Positions 25,223-33,365 of a stretch of DNA of 64,000 nucleotides are shown here, piece after piece (position 1 is the first letter of the stretch; each line of letters opens with the position of its first letter). The notes under the pieces are model-generated. The model made no database searches, was not told the origin of the DNA, and was given only the letters and a program-made list of their open reading frames with translations. Source of the DNA: Catellatospora sp. IY07-71. GTDB lineage: Bacteria; Actinomycetota; Actinomycetes; Mycobacteriales; Micromonosporaceae. Location: the NCBI RefSeq assembly GCF_018326265.1, contig NZ_AP023360.1, positions 1,913,501 through 1,977,500 of the forward strand, given 5' to 3'. A program made the position numbers and the translations under genes.

Positions 25223-25283
25223 GATCGCGGGTTCGTGTCCAAACCTGCGGCGTGACCGCACTTTCCGACACGAGACGCCGATC
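25223..25283. repeat. Interspersed palindrome, copy 3
   Basis: GATCGCGGGTTCGTGTCC and, in complement, GATCGGCGTCTCGTGTCG continue to AAACCTGCGG and GAAAGTGCGG. It is the least symmetrical copy. It lies between the MFS gene and the hotdog gene, both on the minus strand, about 90 bp before the latter's start. Confidence 0.78.
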
Positions 25284-25321
25284 ATGCGCGCCGGTGGCGC
25301 CGGGTGGGGAGCTGTCCGGCG

Positions 25322-26983
25322 TCAGGGCGTGTGTTCGAAGCCCAGGTCGTGGGCGGTGGGGGCGATCGGACCACCGTCGCCTGGCACGGCGCGCCGGAGG
25401 CGCCACTGTCCCGCGGCAGATCTTGGAGAGTTGTTGTCGTCCGGCGAACCGCAACTCTCCAAGATCTGCCGCGTGGCGTCGTCGGAACCGAAACCGGAAC
25501 CGGAACCGGGAGCGGCCTGCGACGCCTGATGGGCGCCGGGTGCGCGGACGGCGGCCGCGCGGCGGCTCGCGCGTACGTCGGCCAGCGCGATGACCAGGGA
25601 GACCAGCACGAACGCGATGGTCACCCACAACCCGTGCCGGAACGCCGTGGCGAAGTCGCCGTGGCTGGCCGCGATCGAGTCGAAGAAGACGGCTCCCACC
25701 ACCGCGATGCCCACCGCGGCCCCGATGCGCTGCCCGGTCTGCAGCACCCCGCCCGCGCTGCCCGCCCCCGCGACCGGCACCTCGGCCAGCGTCAGGGTCT
25801 GGTTCGGCGCGATCACCAGCCCGCTGCCGACACCCGCGATGAGCAGCGGCAGCGCCGTGGCGAACCCGTCCATGCGCCCCGGCACCAGCTCCACGGCCAG
25901 CTCCACCCCGACCAGCCCGATCAGCACCAGGACCAGCCCGATCGCGATGAGCCCGCGCCCGACGCGGGTCACGATCGGCCCGCCGAGGCTCGCCGACACC
26001 GCCGAGCCCAGCGCGAACGGCAGCGTCGCGATGCCCGCCTGCAACGCGGTGTAGTGCAGGCCCTGCTGGAGGTACAGCGTGAAGATGAAGAAGATCGCGG
26101 TGAAGCCGGCGAAGTAGGCCAGGCTCAGCAGCGCGCCCAGGCTGTACGACCGCCGCCGGAACAGGCCCAGGTCGACCATCGGGTGCCGCCCGGTGCGCGC
26201 GTAACTCCGCTCCCACGCGATGAACCCGGCCAGCACGGCGACCCCGGCCACCAGCAGCAGCCACTTGCTGCGCCCGACCCACGTCTGCTCCTGGATCAGC
26301 GGCAGCAGCACCAGCACCACGCCGAGCGCGAGCAGCGCCACGCCCACCGGGTCGAAGCTCTCCCGGCGGCGCTGCTCGTCGCACGTCTTCGGGATGAAGC
26401 GGTACGCCAGGAAGATGGCCAGCGCGCCCACGGGGATGTTGACGTAGAAGACCCAGCGCCAGCCCTCGGCGACCCCGGCGGCCTGGATCAGCAGCCCGCC
26501 GATGAGCGGCCCGACGGCGGTGGAGATGCCGACGGTGGCCCCGAGCATGCCGAACGCGCGACCGCGCTCGGCGCCCCGGAACAGCTGCTGGATCAGGCCG
26601 CTGATCTGCGGGTTGATGATGCCGCCCGCGGCACCCTGGACGACCCGCGCGACGACCAGCCACAGCGCGCCCTGGGCCAGCCCGGCCGCCGCGCTGGCGA
26701 GGGTGAACAGCGCGACGCCGGCCACGAACGCGTTGCGCCGGCCGTGCATGTCGCCGAACCGCCCGGCTGGCACGAGCAGCAGTCCGAACGCGAGCGCGTA
26801 CCCGGAGACGACCCACTGCAGGGCGCTGTCGGAGGCGTGCAGACCCTCCCGGATGGACGGCAGCGCGACGTTGACGATGCTGACGTCGAGCAGGGCCATG
26901 AACCCGCCCACGAGGCATACGGACAGCGCCCGCCAGCGACGCGGATCGGGTGTGTAGCCGTCCCCGCTGCCGCTCGTTCGCAC
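25322..26983 (-). CDS. MFS drug exporter, DHA2 (EmrB/QacA) family
   Basis: The 553-residue transporter has about 14 membrane helices, the number expected for DHA2 drug:proton antiporters. Motif C-like and A-like signs are visible: LLDVSIVNVALPSIREGL in helix 1, WVVSGYALAFGLLLVPAGRFGD with the loop 2-3 motif, RVVQGAAGGIINPQISGLI and GPLIGGLLI. It probably extrudes hydrophobic compounds across the membrane. GTG 26983 is the start. The last 50-60 residues are not transporter-like: they are encoded by the hexamer/palindrome element at 25412-25506 and sequence beyond it, so the original C-terminus was probably nearer to residue 495. Confidence 0.9.
   Translation of the reverse strand: MRTSGSGDGYTPDPRRWRALSVCLVGGFMALLDVSIVNVALPSIREGLHASDSALQWVVSGYALAFGLLLVPAGRFGDMHGRRNAFVAGVALFTLASAAAGLAQGALWLVVARVVQGAAGGIINPQISGLIQQLFRGAERGRAFGMLGATVGISTAVGPLIGGLLIQAAGVAEGWRWVFYVNIPVGALAIFLAYRFIPKTCDEQRRRESFDPVGVALLALGVVLVLLPLIQEQTWVGRSKWLLLVAGVAVLAGFIAWERSYARTGRHPMVDLGLFRRRSYSLGALLSLAYFAGFTAIFFIFTLYLQQGLHYTALQAGIATLPFALGSAVSASLGGPIVTRVGRGLIAIGLVLVLIGLVGVELAVELVPGRMDGFATALPLLIAGVGSGLVIAPNQTLTLAEVPVAGAGSAGGVLQTGQRIGAAVGIAVVGAVFFDSIAASHGDFATAFRHGLWVTIAFVLVSLVIALADVRASRRAAAVRAPGAHQASQAAPGSGSGFGSDDATRQILESCGSPDDNNSPRSAAGQWRLRRAVPGDGGPIAPTAHDLGFEHTP
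25412..25506. repeat. 22-bp perfect inverted repeat with adjoining hexanucleotide repeats
   Basis: CGCGGCAGATCTTGGAGAGT plus TG (25412-25433) is exactly complementary to 25452-25473 across an 18-nt loop. Next to the right arm, 25483-25506 holds four CGGAAC units, one of them CGAAAC. The whole element lies inside the 3' end of the MFS frame. Confidence 0.85.
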
Positions 26984-27007
26984 AGGTCAGAGCCTATCGG
27001 CGAATCT

Positions 27008-27481
27008 TCACGTCAGGTCGCTTTTCGCCGCGGTCCCGGCCTCGGCCCGCAGCCGGGCGAGCGCGTCGCCGATCGCCGCGGCGGCCCGGCGGCTGCGCAG
27101 GGACGGGCGGTGCAGGTACATCCCCATCACGTACCGGTCGAACGCGTCGAGCCGGACCGTCTCACCGGATCGGAAGGTGACGGCCATGCCGTACCGGTCG
27201 GGGACCACCTCCACCACCTCGGCCAGGGGCACCTCCCGGACCGGCTCGTTCGTGTTCCGGAAGCGCAGTGTGCCGTCCGTCAGCGTGAGCGTCTCACGCC
27301 AGAACATCCACGCCATCAAGGTGCACAGGAGCGCGACGACCAGGCTCCAGACCAGGTTGAAGGTGCTCGACGAGCCGTCGAGCCACTCCCTGACCTCGCG
27401 GGGAGTGTTGTACAACACGAGCGCGACCAGCAGGCCGCACGCGACTATGCGGGTGAGCGGGGACGGCCAGGTGCGCTTCAT
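27008..27481 (-). CDS. Hypothetical membrane protein, PH-like C-terminal part
   Basis: 157 residues. Two hydrophobic helices near the N-terminus (IVACGLLVALVLYN and LVWSLVVALLCTLMAWMFW) are followed by a soluble part with LTLTDGTLRFRN, VPLAEVVEVVPDRYGMAV and TFRSGETVRLDAF. This resembles small bacterial membrane proteins with a PH-like domain, but the match is weak. The last 30 residues are basic and helical. Nothing in the neighbourhood (MFS exporter, CutA) suggests a pathway. Confidence 0.65.
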   Translation of the reverse strand: MKRTWPSPLTRIVACGLLVALVLYNTPREVREWLDGSSSTFNLVWSLVVALLCTLMAWMFWRETLTLTDGTLRFRNTNEPVREVPLAEVVEVVPDRYGMAVTFRSGETVRLDAFDRYVMGMYLHRPSLRSRRAAAAIGDALARLRAEAGTAAKSDLT

Positions 27482-27523
27482 CGACGCATCGTATGGCGGC
27501 GGCGCTTGCCGCAGGGGGCCTCG

Positions 27524-27844
27524 CTACGGCTGCGTCTGCTCGGTGAGCCAGGCGAGGTAGGCCGGGTTGCCCGCGAGGATCGGGACGCAGAGGACCTCGG
27601 GCGTCTCGTACGGGTGCGCGTCGAGCAGGTGCCGCTCCAGGGCGGCGTACCCGGCGGCGGTGGTCTTCAGCACGACCACCCACTCCTCGGCCTCCTCGAC
27701 CGCGCCCTGCCAGCGGTACGTGCTCGTGATCGGCCCGCCGACCTGCGCGCACGCGGCGAGCCGCGCCTCGACCGCGCCGCGTGCCAGCTCCTGCGCCGCC
27801 GCCCGGCCGTCCACGGTCGTGACCACCTGTACGAACTCGCCCAT
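27524..27844 (-). CDS. cutA: Divalent-cation tolerance protein CutA
   Basis: The 106-residue protein is a full-length CutA, a small trimeric ferredoxin-like protein linked to copper and divalent metal tolerance although its molecular role is still unclear. It shows FVQVVTTVDGRAAAQELA, RLAACAQVGGPITSTYRWQG, EEWVVVLKTTAAGY and the family motif HPYETPEVLCVPI. ATG 27844 is chosen; an in-frame GTG lies three codons upstream. A palindrome/hexamer element fills the gap before the upstream lipoprotein gene. Confidence 0.92.
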   Translation of the reverse strand: MGEFVQVVTTVDGRAAAQELARGAVEARLAACAQVGGPITSTYRWQGAVEEAEEWVVVLKTTAAGYAALERHLLDAHPYETPEVLCVPILAGNPAYLAWLTEQTQP

Positions 27845-27891
27845 GCCCGTCACGCTAGTGCGGACCGCACCCGTGGTGACGGCAGCGTCCG

Positions 27892-27978
27892 CGTGCCCGT
27901 GCCCGTGCCGGTGCTGCAGTTTCGGGGAAAGTGTGGCTGCGCCGAGCGGCGAGGGTGCAGTTTCCCCGAAACTGCAGC
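27892..27978. repeat. 18-bp perfect inverted repeat with adjoining hexanucleotide repeats
   Basis: GCTGCAGTTTCGGGGAAA (27913-27930) is perfectly complementary to 27961-27978 across a 30-nt loop. Three exact CGTGCC units (27892-27909) adjoin the left arm. The design matches the element at 25412-25506 though the arm sequence differs. It lies between the lipoprotein gene and cutA. Confidence 0.85.
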
Positions 27979-28001
27979 CCGCTGCGCTGGACGCGCGGCG
28001 G

Positions 28002-28358
28002 TCAGCCGGCGGCGCGGGAGATTTCGACGACCACCTGGCTGTCGGTGACCGAGGTGACCTTGGCGCTGAAGTCGCCGACGTTCACGCCGTCGCCGCGCTG
28101 GATGGTGACCTGCTGGCCGCCCACCTTCAGGGTGGCCGAGGTGTCGTCGGCGCTGACCAGTTGCACCTCGATGCCGAGGATCGAGATCTTCGCGTTGGTC
28201 ACGTTGCGCTCGAACGTGATGGTGCAGGTGCTGGTGCTGCAGCTGGCTGTGGCGCCCTCGCCGCTGCATCCCGCCAGCGCGCCGCCGGTGAGCGCCGCCA
28301 CGAGCGCAGCGGTCGCGGCGAGCCGGGCCATCCTCCGTGCGAACATGTACGCGATCAT
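28002..28358 (-). CDS. Small lipoprotein of unknown function
   Basis: 118 residues. Arg-rich start, hydrophobic segment (LAATAALVAALTGG) and lipobox LAGC (Cys at about residue 31), so it should be anchored to the outer face of the membrane. The mature part, about 88 residues, has a nearby Cys pair (SCSTSTC) and a beta-rich sequence (TITFERNVTNAKISIL, LVSADDTSATLKVGG, VVVEISRA). I do not recognise a family. It is divergent from the inositol-phosphatase family gene, 26 bp away. Confidence 0.75.
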   Translation of the reverse strand: MIAYMFARRMARLAATAALVAALTGGALAGCSGEGATASCSTSTCTITFERNVTNAKISILGIEVQLVSADDTSATLKVGGQQVTIQRGDGVNVGDFSAKVTSVTDSQVVVEISRAAG

Positions 28359-28384
28359 AGACCGCCGGTGATAGGGATGTGACG

Positions 28385-29179
28385 ATGATCGACCAGGTCG
28401 TGAGCGTGTTGCGGGAGACCGCGCAGACGGTGGTCCTGCCGAGGTTCCGCAACCTGGCCGCTGGGGAGATCGTCGAGAAGAGCCCGGGTGACCTGGTCAC
28501 CGTCGCCGACCGCGAGGCCGAGGTGGTGCTGTCGGCGCGGCTCGCGGCGCTGCTGCCGGGATCGCTGGTGGTCGGCGAGGAGGCGGTCGCGGCGGACCCG
28601 TCGGTGCTGGCCCGGATGAGCGACGACGGCCCGGTATGGGTGATCGACCCGATCGACGGCACCGGCAACTTCGCCGCGGGGCGGGAGCCGTTCGGCATGA
28701 TGGTCGCGCTGATGCGCGGCGGCGTGCCGGTGCTCGCGGTGATCTACGAGCCGGTGCCGGACATGGTGACCGTCGCCGAGTCCGGGTCGGGCTCCTATAT
28801 AGACGGCGCGCGCATGGTGCTGGACCACACCCCGCTCGGCCCGGACGAGCTGCGCGGCGCGGTGATGACGAAGTACCTGCCGCCGCAGGTGCGCGAGCAG
28901 GTGGAGGCGCGGCTGCCGAAGCTGTCGGAGGCGATCCCCGGGCTGCGCTGTGCCGCACGGGAGTATCCGGAGCTGCTGCGCCAGACCCGGCATTTCGCCA
29001 TGTTCTGGCGGGCCAAGCCGTGGGACCACGCCCCGGGCACGCTGGTGATCCGCGAGGCGGGCGGGGTGGTCAAGCACTTCGACGGGGCTGACTACGACCC
29101 GGTGCACCCGCGCGAGGGGCTCGTCGTCTGTCGTGACGATGCGGTGTTTGGGCTGGTACGGAGCGTGTTGCTGGCGTGA
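28385..29179 (+). CDS. Inositol monophosphatase family enzyme
   Basis: The family dephosphorylates inositol phosphates, fructose-1,6-bisphosphate, PAP or related substrates with Mg2+. The 264-residue protein shows the metal motifs VVGEEAV (Glu), WVIDPIDGTGNF (the DPxDGT motif) and the C-terminal WDHAPGTLVIREAGG. ATG 28385 is preferred because AGGGA lies 7 nt upstream; a GTG at 28379 is in frame. Substrate preference cannot be read from sequence. In actinomycetes such enzymes often serve inositol supply for mycothiol and phosphoinositides. Confidence 0.9.
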   Translation: MIDQVVSVLRETAQTVVLPRFRNLAAGEIVEKSPGDLVTVADREAEVVLSARLAALLPGSLVVGEEAVAADPSVLARMSDDGPVWVIDPIDGTGNFAAGREPFGMMVALMRGGVPVLAVIYEPVPDMVTVAESGSGSYIDGARMVLDHTPLGPDELRGAVMTKYLPPQVREQVEARLPKLSEAIPGLRCAAREYPELLRQTRHFAMFWRAKPWDHAPGTLVIREAGGVVKHFDGADYDPVHPREGLVVCRDDAVFGLVRSVLLA

Positions 29180-29316
29180 GTAACTTTCCAGTCCCGGTGA
29201 CGCTGCGGTAATCTGCGTCGCGGCCGCACGTCTGCGGGTGCCCCCGACTCCCGTGGCGGCCGCCGCCGCGTGCACCCCGCTCCTTCCTTCGCGGCGTGAG
29301 ACGGAAGGATCCATCC

Positions 29317-30363
29317 GTGACCCTGACGGTGCGCCCCCGCCGACGGTTCAGGTCCGTTCCCGCGCTCCTCGTGTCGGCGCTCGCCGCCGCCGTGCTGGTG
29401 ACCGGCATGCCGTCCGCCGCGCTGGCCGAGCCCAACGAGGTCGGGTCCAGCAAGGTCGCGCAGATGCGCAAGACCCTCGACAGCGCCGCCGCGCAGTATC
29501 TGGAGGCCGAGGGCCTGCTGGAGGCGTCGAAGACGCAGCAGCGGGAGCTCAACCAGAAGCTGGCCGCGGCGGAGAACCGCTACGCGCGCTCGCGGGCGAG
29601 CATCCTCAAGTACGCCGCGGAGGCGTACAAGAGCGGCCGGCTCGGTGTCGTCGGGGTCATGCTGAACGCGACCTCGCCGGACGAGTTCATGAGCCGCACG
29701 GCGGCGCTGGAGCGGATGGCCGCCCGCGACGAGGCCCGGATCAGCGAGTTCGTCGCCGCGCGCACCGAGATCGACCAGACCAAGGGCGCGATCGACGCCC
29801 AGGTCAAGGAGCAGTCGAAGCAGCTCGCGGAGATGACGAAGCTGCGTAAGGCGACCGAGCGGGCGCTGTCGGCGGTGGGCGGCTACGCCGTCAACGGCTG
29901 GGTGGACCCGTACGCGCCGACCGCGGTCGCGGCCAAGCGCAACCGGGACGGCAGTTGGCCGAAGGAGAGCTGCTCCGAGAACGACCCGACTCCGGCGAAC
30001 GGCTGCGTCACGCCGCGGACCCTGCATGCGCTGCGCCAGGCGCAGCGGTGGTTCGGCCACTACGTCTCCTGCTACCGCCCCGGCGACATGTACGAGCACC
30101 CCAAGGGCCGGGCCTGCGACTTCTCCTCGGAGCCGAACGGGTTCGCGAACTTCTCCTCCGGGCCCACGAACAAGCTCTACGGCGACAAGCTGGCGTCGTT
30201 CTTCGTGAAGAACGCGAGCCGCCTGGGCGTGATGTACGTGATCTGGTGGTGCAAGGTCTGGGTGGCGGGCAGCGGGTGGAAGCAGTATTCGGCCACCGGC
30301 TCCAAGTGCGGCGACTCGCCCGCGGGTGATCACACCAACCACGTGCACGTGTCCATCCTCTAG
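29317..30363 (+). CDS. Secreted coiled-coil protein with ARB-07466-like C-terminal domain
   Basis: 348 residues from GTG 29317, which has GGAAGGA seven bases upstream. A cleavable signal peptide (LLVSALAAAVLVTGMPSAALA) precedes a coiled coil at about 40-200, similar to the N-terminal helices of NlpC/P60 and RipA-type wall hydrolases. The C-terminal 130 residues (PRTLHALRQAQRWFG, CYRPGDMYEHPKGRACDF, GVMYVIWWCKVW, GDHTNHVHVSIL) match the ARB-07466-like domain, with conserved Cys and His but no known catalytic role. The 137-bp leader contains a GCGGCCGC hairpin near 29220-29260. A cell-wall role is inference. Confidence 0.8.
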   Translation: MTLTVRPRRRFRSVPALLVSALAAAVLVTGMPSAALAEPNEVGSSKVAQMRKTLDSAAAQYLEAEGLLEASKTQQRELNQKLAAAENRYARSRASILKYAAEAYKSGRLGVVGVMLNATSPDEFMSRTAALERMAARDEARISEFVAARTEIDQTKGAIDAQVKEQSKQLAEMTKLRKATERALSAVGGYAVNGWVDPYAPTAVAAKRNRDGSWPKESCSENDPTPANGCVTPRTLHALRQAQRWFGHYVSCYRPGDMYEHPKGRACDFSSEPNGFANFSSGPTNKLYGDKLASFFVKNASRLGVMYVIWWCKVWVAGSGWKQYSATGSKCGDSPAGDHTNHVHVSIL

Positions 30364-30391
30364 CTGTGCACGACATCACTTCGGCGGCTGT

Positions 30392-30408
30392 TGTGGGTCC
30401 GGCCCACA
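30392..30408. terminator. Small hairpin after the coiled-coil protein gene
   Basis: TGTGGG (30392-30397) and CCCACA (30403-30408) pair around TCCGG, 28 bp after the stop. It is short and may equally be a regulator site for the downstream importer operon. Confidence 0.3.
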
Positions 30409-30434
30409 TGGCTGCGTGTGAGGTGTCTCTCTAG

Positions 30435-30451
30435 CGTGGTCCGCGACCACG
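30435..30451. promoter_or_regulatory. Operator-like inverted repeat upstream of the liv operon
   Basis: CGTGGTC and GACCACG are perfect arms around a CGC centre, 75 bp before the first gene of the branched-chain amino acid importer. The spacing suits a dimeric repressor, but no regulator gene is adjacent. Confidence 0.4.
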
Positions 30452-30525
30452 AGGTTGACCCACTCCGGCAACGCTGCGGAAACGAACCTCGCGGCTTCGG
30501 CAGGACCACTCAATGAGGAGATGCA

Positions 30526-31752
30526 GTGAGCGAGCGCAGCAGACTGCACATTTTTGCGCAGAATGTCGGATTGTCCCGGCGGGTACTCGTCGCGTCCACG
30601 GTCGCCGCCGCCCTGCTGGCCGCGGCCGGTTGCAGCAGCCCGCAGGAGGCGGCGCAGGGCGAGGAGGGCGCGCCGGTCAAGGTCGGCCTGGTCTACTCCC
30701 AGTCCGGCGCCCTGGCCAGCTACGGCAAGCAGTACATCGACGGCTTCAAGGCCGGCCTGGCCCAGGCCACGAACGGCACCAACAAGGTCAACGGCCGTAC
30801 CATCGAGCTGCTGGAGGCCGACGACGCCGGTGACCCGGCCAAGGCGGTCACCGCGGCGAAGGACATGCTCGGCAAGGGTGTCAAGATCCTCGCCGGCTCG
30901 GCGTCCTCGGGCGTGGCGCTGCAGGTCGCGCCGATCGCCGCGCAGAACAAGACGCTGTTCATCTCCGGCCCGGCCGCCACCGACGGCGTCACCGGCGTGA
31001 ACCGCTACACCTTCCGCTCCGGCCGCCAGTCGTACCAGGACGTGCTCGCCGCGAAGTCGTTCATCGGCGACGCGGCCGGCAAGAAGGTCGTGGTGTTCGC
31101 GCAGGACAGCGCGTTCGGCAAGGCCAACGAGGCCGCGGTCACCGCCGTCATAGGCGGCGCGGGCGCCAAGGTCACCTCGATCCTGGTGCCGGCCAGCGCG
31201 ACCGACTTCACCCCGTTCGCCGACCAGGTCAACACGGCCAAGCCGGACCTGCTCTTCGTGGCCTGGGCGGGCACCACCGCCACCGCCATGTGGGGCGCGC
31301 TGGACCAGCAGGGCGTGCTCACCAGCACCACCGTGGTGACCGGCCTGGACCAGAAGGCGTCGTACCCGGTGTTCGGCGCGGCGGGCGAGAAGATCTCGTT
31401 CCTGTCGCACTACTTCGACGGCGCGACCAGCAACGAGGCCGCCAAGGCGGCGTCGGCGAAGATCACCGGCGGGCTGGACCTGTTCTCGCCGGACGGCTTC
31501 AACGCCGCGCAGATGGTGGTGCGGGCGATCGCCGAGGGCGGCGACGACGTCGAGAAGATGATCACCGCGCTGGAGGGCTGGAGCTTCGACGGGGTCAAGG
31601 GCAAGATGACCATCCGCAAGGACGACCACGCCATGCTTCAGCCGATGTTCCAGGTCAAGCTCGTGGGCACCGGCGCCGCGGCCAAGCCGCAGCTGGTCAA
31701 GGAGCTGGCGCCGGAAGAGGTCACCCCGCCCGCCGTGGCGATGAAGAGCTGA
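30526..31752 (+). CDS. livJ: Branched-chain amino acid ABC transporter, substrate-binding lipoprotein
   Basis: The 408-residue product has a lipoprotein signal ([17 protein letters not shown], lipobox Cys about residue 36) and a type 1 periplasmic-binding fold. The mature start [20 protein letters not shown] and [31 protein letters not shown] and [13 protein letters not shown] are typical of Leu/Ile/Val or amide binding proteins. The first codons GTGAGCGAGCGCAGC are of a kind seen repeatedly at actinomycete gene starts. It is the first gene of a five-gene importer operon; substrate specificity could also be urea, amides or other amino acids. Confidence 0.9.
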   Translation: MSERSRLHIFAQNVGLSRRVLVASTVAAALLAAAGCSSPQEAAQGEEGAPVKVGLVYSQSGALASYGKQYIDGFKAGLAQATNGTNKVNGRTIELLEADDAGDPAKAVTAAKDMLGKGVKILAGSASSGVALQVAPIAAQNKTLFISGPAATDGVTGVNRYTFRSGRQSYQDVLAAKSFIGDAAGKKVVVFAQDSAFGKANEAAVTAVIGGAGAKVTSILVPASATDFTPFADQVNTAKPDLLFVAWAGTTATAMWGALDQQGVLTSTTVVTGLDQKASYPVFGAAGEKISFLSHYFDGATSNEAAKAASAKITGGLDLFSPDGFNAAQMVVRAIAEGGDDVEKMITALEGWSFDGVKGKMTIRKDDHAMLQPMFQVKLVGTGAAAKPQLVKELAPEEVTPPAVAMKS

Positions 31753-31755
31753 CCT

Positions 31756-32595
31756 GTGGACCACCCCTCCCCGGGTCTCGCCGAGGCTGTGTCCCTGCCC
31801 GAACAGCGGCAGGGGCACGGCCTCGGCCCCGCTGAGACCCAAGATGAAGCGGTACTGGCGACCGAGGGCCTGACCTGGCGCATCGGCGAGGTCGCCATCG
31901 TCGACGGCGTGAGCCTGCGGCTGCGGGCCGGGGAGTTCCTCGGCGTGATCGGCCCCAACGGCGCGGGCAAGACCTCGCTGTTCAACCTGATCTCGGGCCT
32001 GCGCGCGGTGACCGTCGGCCGGGTGCTGCTGCACGGCGCGGACATCACCGCGCTCGCGCCGCACCGCCGGGCGCGGCGCGGCCTGGGCCGCACCTTCCAG
32101 TCCTCGTCGGTGTTCGGCGGCCTGTCCGTACGCGAGAACGTCCGGCTGGCCGTGCAGGCGCAGCGCGGCGGCTCGATGGCCCTGTGGCGGCGCGCCTCGG
32201 CGTACCGCGAGGTGGCCGAGCGGGCCGATGCGTGCCTGGCCACGGTGGGTCTGGCCGGGCGCGGCGAGGTGCTCGCGGGCACCCTGGCGCACGGCGAGAA
32301 GCGCAAGCTGGAGATCGCGCTGCTGCTCGCGGGCGAGCCGTCGGTGCTGCTGCTCGACGAGCCCATGGCCGGTGTGTCCGCGGAGGACGTGCCGGAGCTG
32401 GTCGAGGTGATCCGGGGCCTGACCGCCCACAGCGACCGCAGCGTGCTCATGGTGGAGCACCACATGGACGTGATCCTCGGCCTGGCCGACCGCCTCGCGG
32501 TGATGCACCACGGCGCGCTGCTGGCCTGCGACACCCCGGACGCGGTCATGGCTGACGCCACCGTGCAGGAGGCATACCTGGGGGAGGGCCTGTGA
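31756..32595 (+). CDS. livG: Branched-chain amino acid ABC transporter, ATP-binding protein LivG
   Basis: 279 residues. Walker [11 protein letters not shown]-loop region [19 protein letters not shown], signature [15 protein letters not shown] and Walker [16 protein letters not shown] are clear, and the insert between Walker A and the signature fits LivG. Family members usually begin close to [10 protein letters not shown]. Here about 35 extra N-terminal residues are encoded largely by a 68-bp palindrome (31773-31840), so the extension looks acquired. GTG 31756 or 31789 are the available starts. The gene overlaps livF by 4 nt. Confidence 0.92.
   Translation: MDHPSPGLAEAVSLPEQRQGHGLGPAETQDEAVLATEGLTWRIGEVAIVDGVSLRLRAGEFLGVIGPNGAGKTSLFNLISGLRAVTVGRVLLHGADITALAPHRRARRGLGRTFQSSSVFGGLSVRENVRLAVQAQRGGSMALWRRASAYREVAERADACLATVGLAGRGEVLAGTLAHGEKRKLEIALLLAGEPSVLLLDEPMAGVSAEDVPELVEVIRGLTAHSDRSVLMVEHHMDVILGLADRLAVMHHGALLACDTPDAVMADATVQEAYLGEGL
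31773..31840. repeat. 68-bp palindrome at the livJ-livG junction, inside the livG frame
   Basis: GCCGAGGCTGTGTCCCTGCC (31780-31799) matches the complement of 31808-31827 at 18 of 20 positions across an 8-nt loop. Outside it, GGGTCTC (31773-31779) pairs with GAGACCC (31834-31840). It starts 20 bp after the livJ stop. Confidence 0.8.
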
Positions 32596-33365
32596 AGCAC
32601 GAGGAAAGAGCTTGCGAGCCCCGCAGCGCGAACCTCAGCAGCACTGTGAGCGCGCTCCTGGAAGTTAACGATCTCTCCGTCCGGATCGCGGGGCTGCACA
32701 TCCTGCAGGGTGTGTCGTTCTCGGTGGCGCCGTCCGGGGTGACCGTGCTGCTCGGGCGCAACGGCGTGGGCAAGTCGACCACGCTGCGCGCGATCCTGGG
32801 CCTGACTCCGCGCAACGGCACGGCCACCGGCTCGGTGCGGCTGGCCGGGCAGGAGATCCTGGGCCGTCCCACGCACGGCCTGGTCCAGTCGGGCCTCGGC
32901 TTCGTGCCGGAGGACCGGTGCGTGTTCGCCGGGCTGACCGTCGCGGAGAACCTGCGGCTGGCCGAGCGCACCCCGACCCCGGACTACGACCTGGTGTTCA
33001 AGCTGTTCCCGGAGCTGTCCAAGCGCTCCCGGCAGCGGGCCGGGTCGCTGTCCGGCGGCCAGCAGCAGATGCTGTCGCTGGGCCGGGTGCTGCTCAACGA
33101 CAACCGGCTGCTGCTCATCGACGAGCCGACCAAGGGCCTGGCGCCCAAGGTCGTCACCGAGGTGGCCGAGGCCCTGGAGCGGGCCGCGCAGGCCGTGCCG
33201 GTGCTGCTCGTCGAGCAGAACCTGGCGGTGGTACGCCGGCTCGCCGGTGACGCCGTGGTCATCGCCGCGGGCCAGGTGGCTTGGACCGGCCGGGGCGGCG
33301 AGCTGCTGGCCGATCCGGAGCTGACCAGGTCGCTGCTGTCCGTCAACGCCACCGGGGGGCACTGA
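32592..33365 (+). CDS. livF: Branched-chain amino acid ABC transporter, ATP-binding protein LivF
   Basis: 257 residues from GTG 32592. Walker A is [10 protein letters not shown], the signature [15 protein letters not shown] and Walker [14 protein letters not shown], all typical of LivF. The family normally starts near [17 protein letters not shown], so GTG 32646 may be the real start. The 18 extra codons before it contain GAGCTTGCGAGC, the same short element as after moeA. It overlaps livG by 4 nt and livH by 1 nt. Confidence 0.92.
   Translation: MKHEERACEPRSANLSSTVSALLEVNDLSVRIAGLHILQGVSFSVAPSGVTVLLGRNGVGKSTTLRAILGLTPRNGTATGSVRLAGQEILGRPTHGLVQSGLGFVPEDRCVFAGLTVAENLRLAERTPTPDYDLVFKLFPELSKRSRQRAGSLSGGQQQMLSLGRVLLNDNRLLLIDEPTKGLAPKVVTEVAEALERAAQAVPVLLVEQNLAVVRRLAGDAVVIAAGQVAWTGRGGELLADPELTRSLLSVNATGGH

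Noticed and set aside
25136-25285. N-terminal extension of the hotdog protein
   Set aside because: The frame is open, but it runs through palindrome copy 3, and the family starts near residue MTID. The extension is therefore probably not translated.
25304-28048. A 914-codon plus-strand frame across the MFS, membrane protein and CutA genes
   Set aside because: Its translation lacks hydrophobic or catalytic patterns, and the minus strand has three well-supported genes.
29180-29316. Riboswitch-like leader before the coiled-coil protein gene
   Set aside because: A GCGGCCGC hairpin is present, but no known riboswitch consensus is recognisable.
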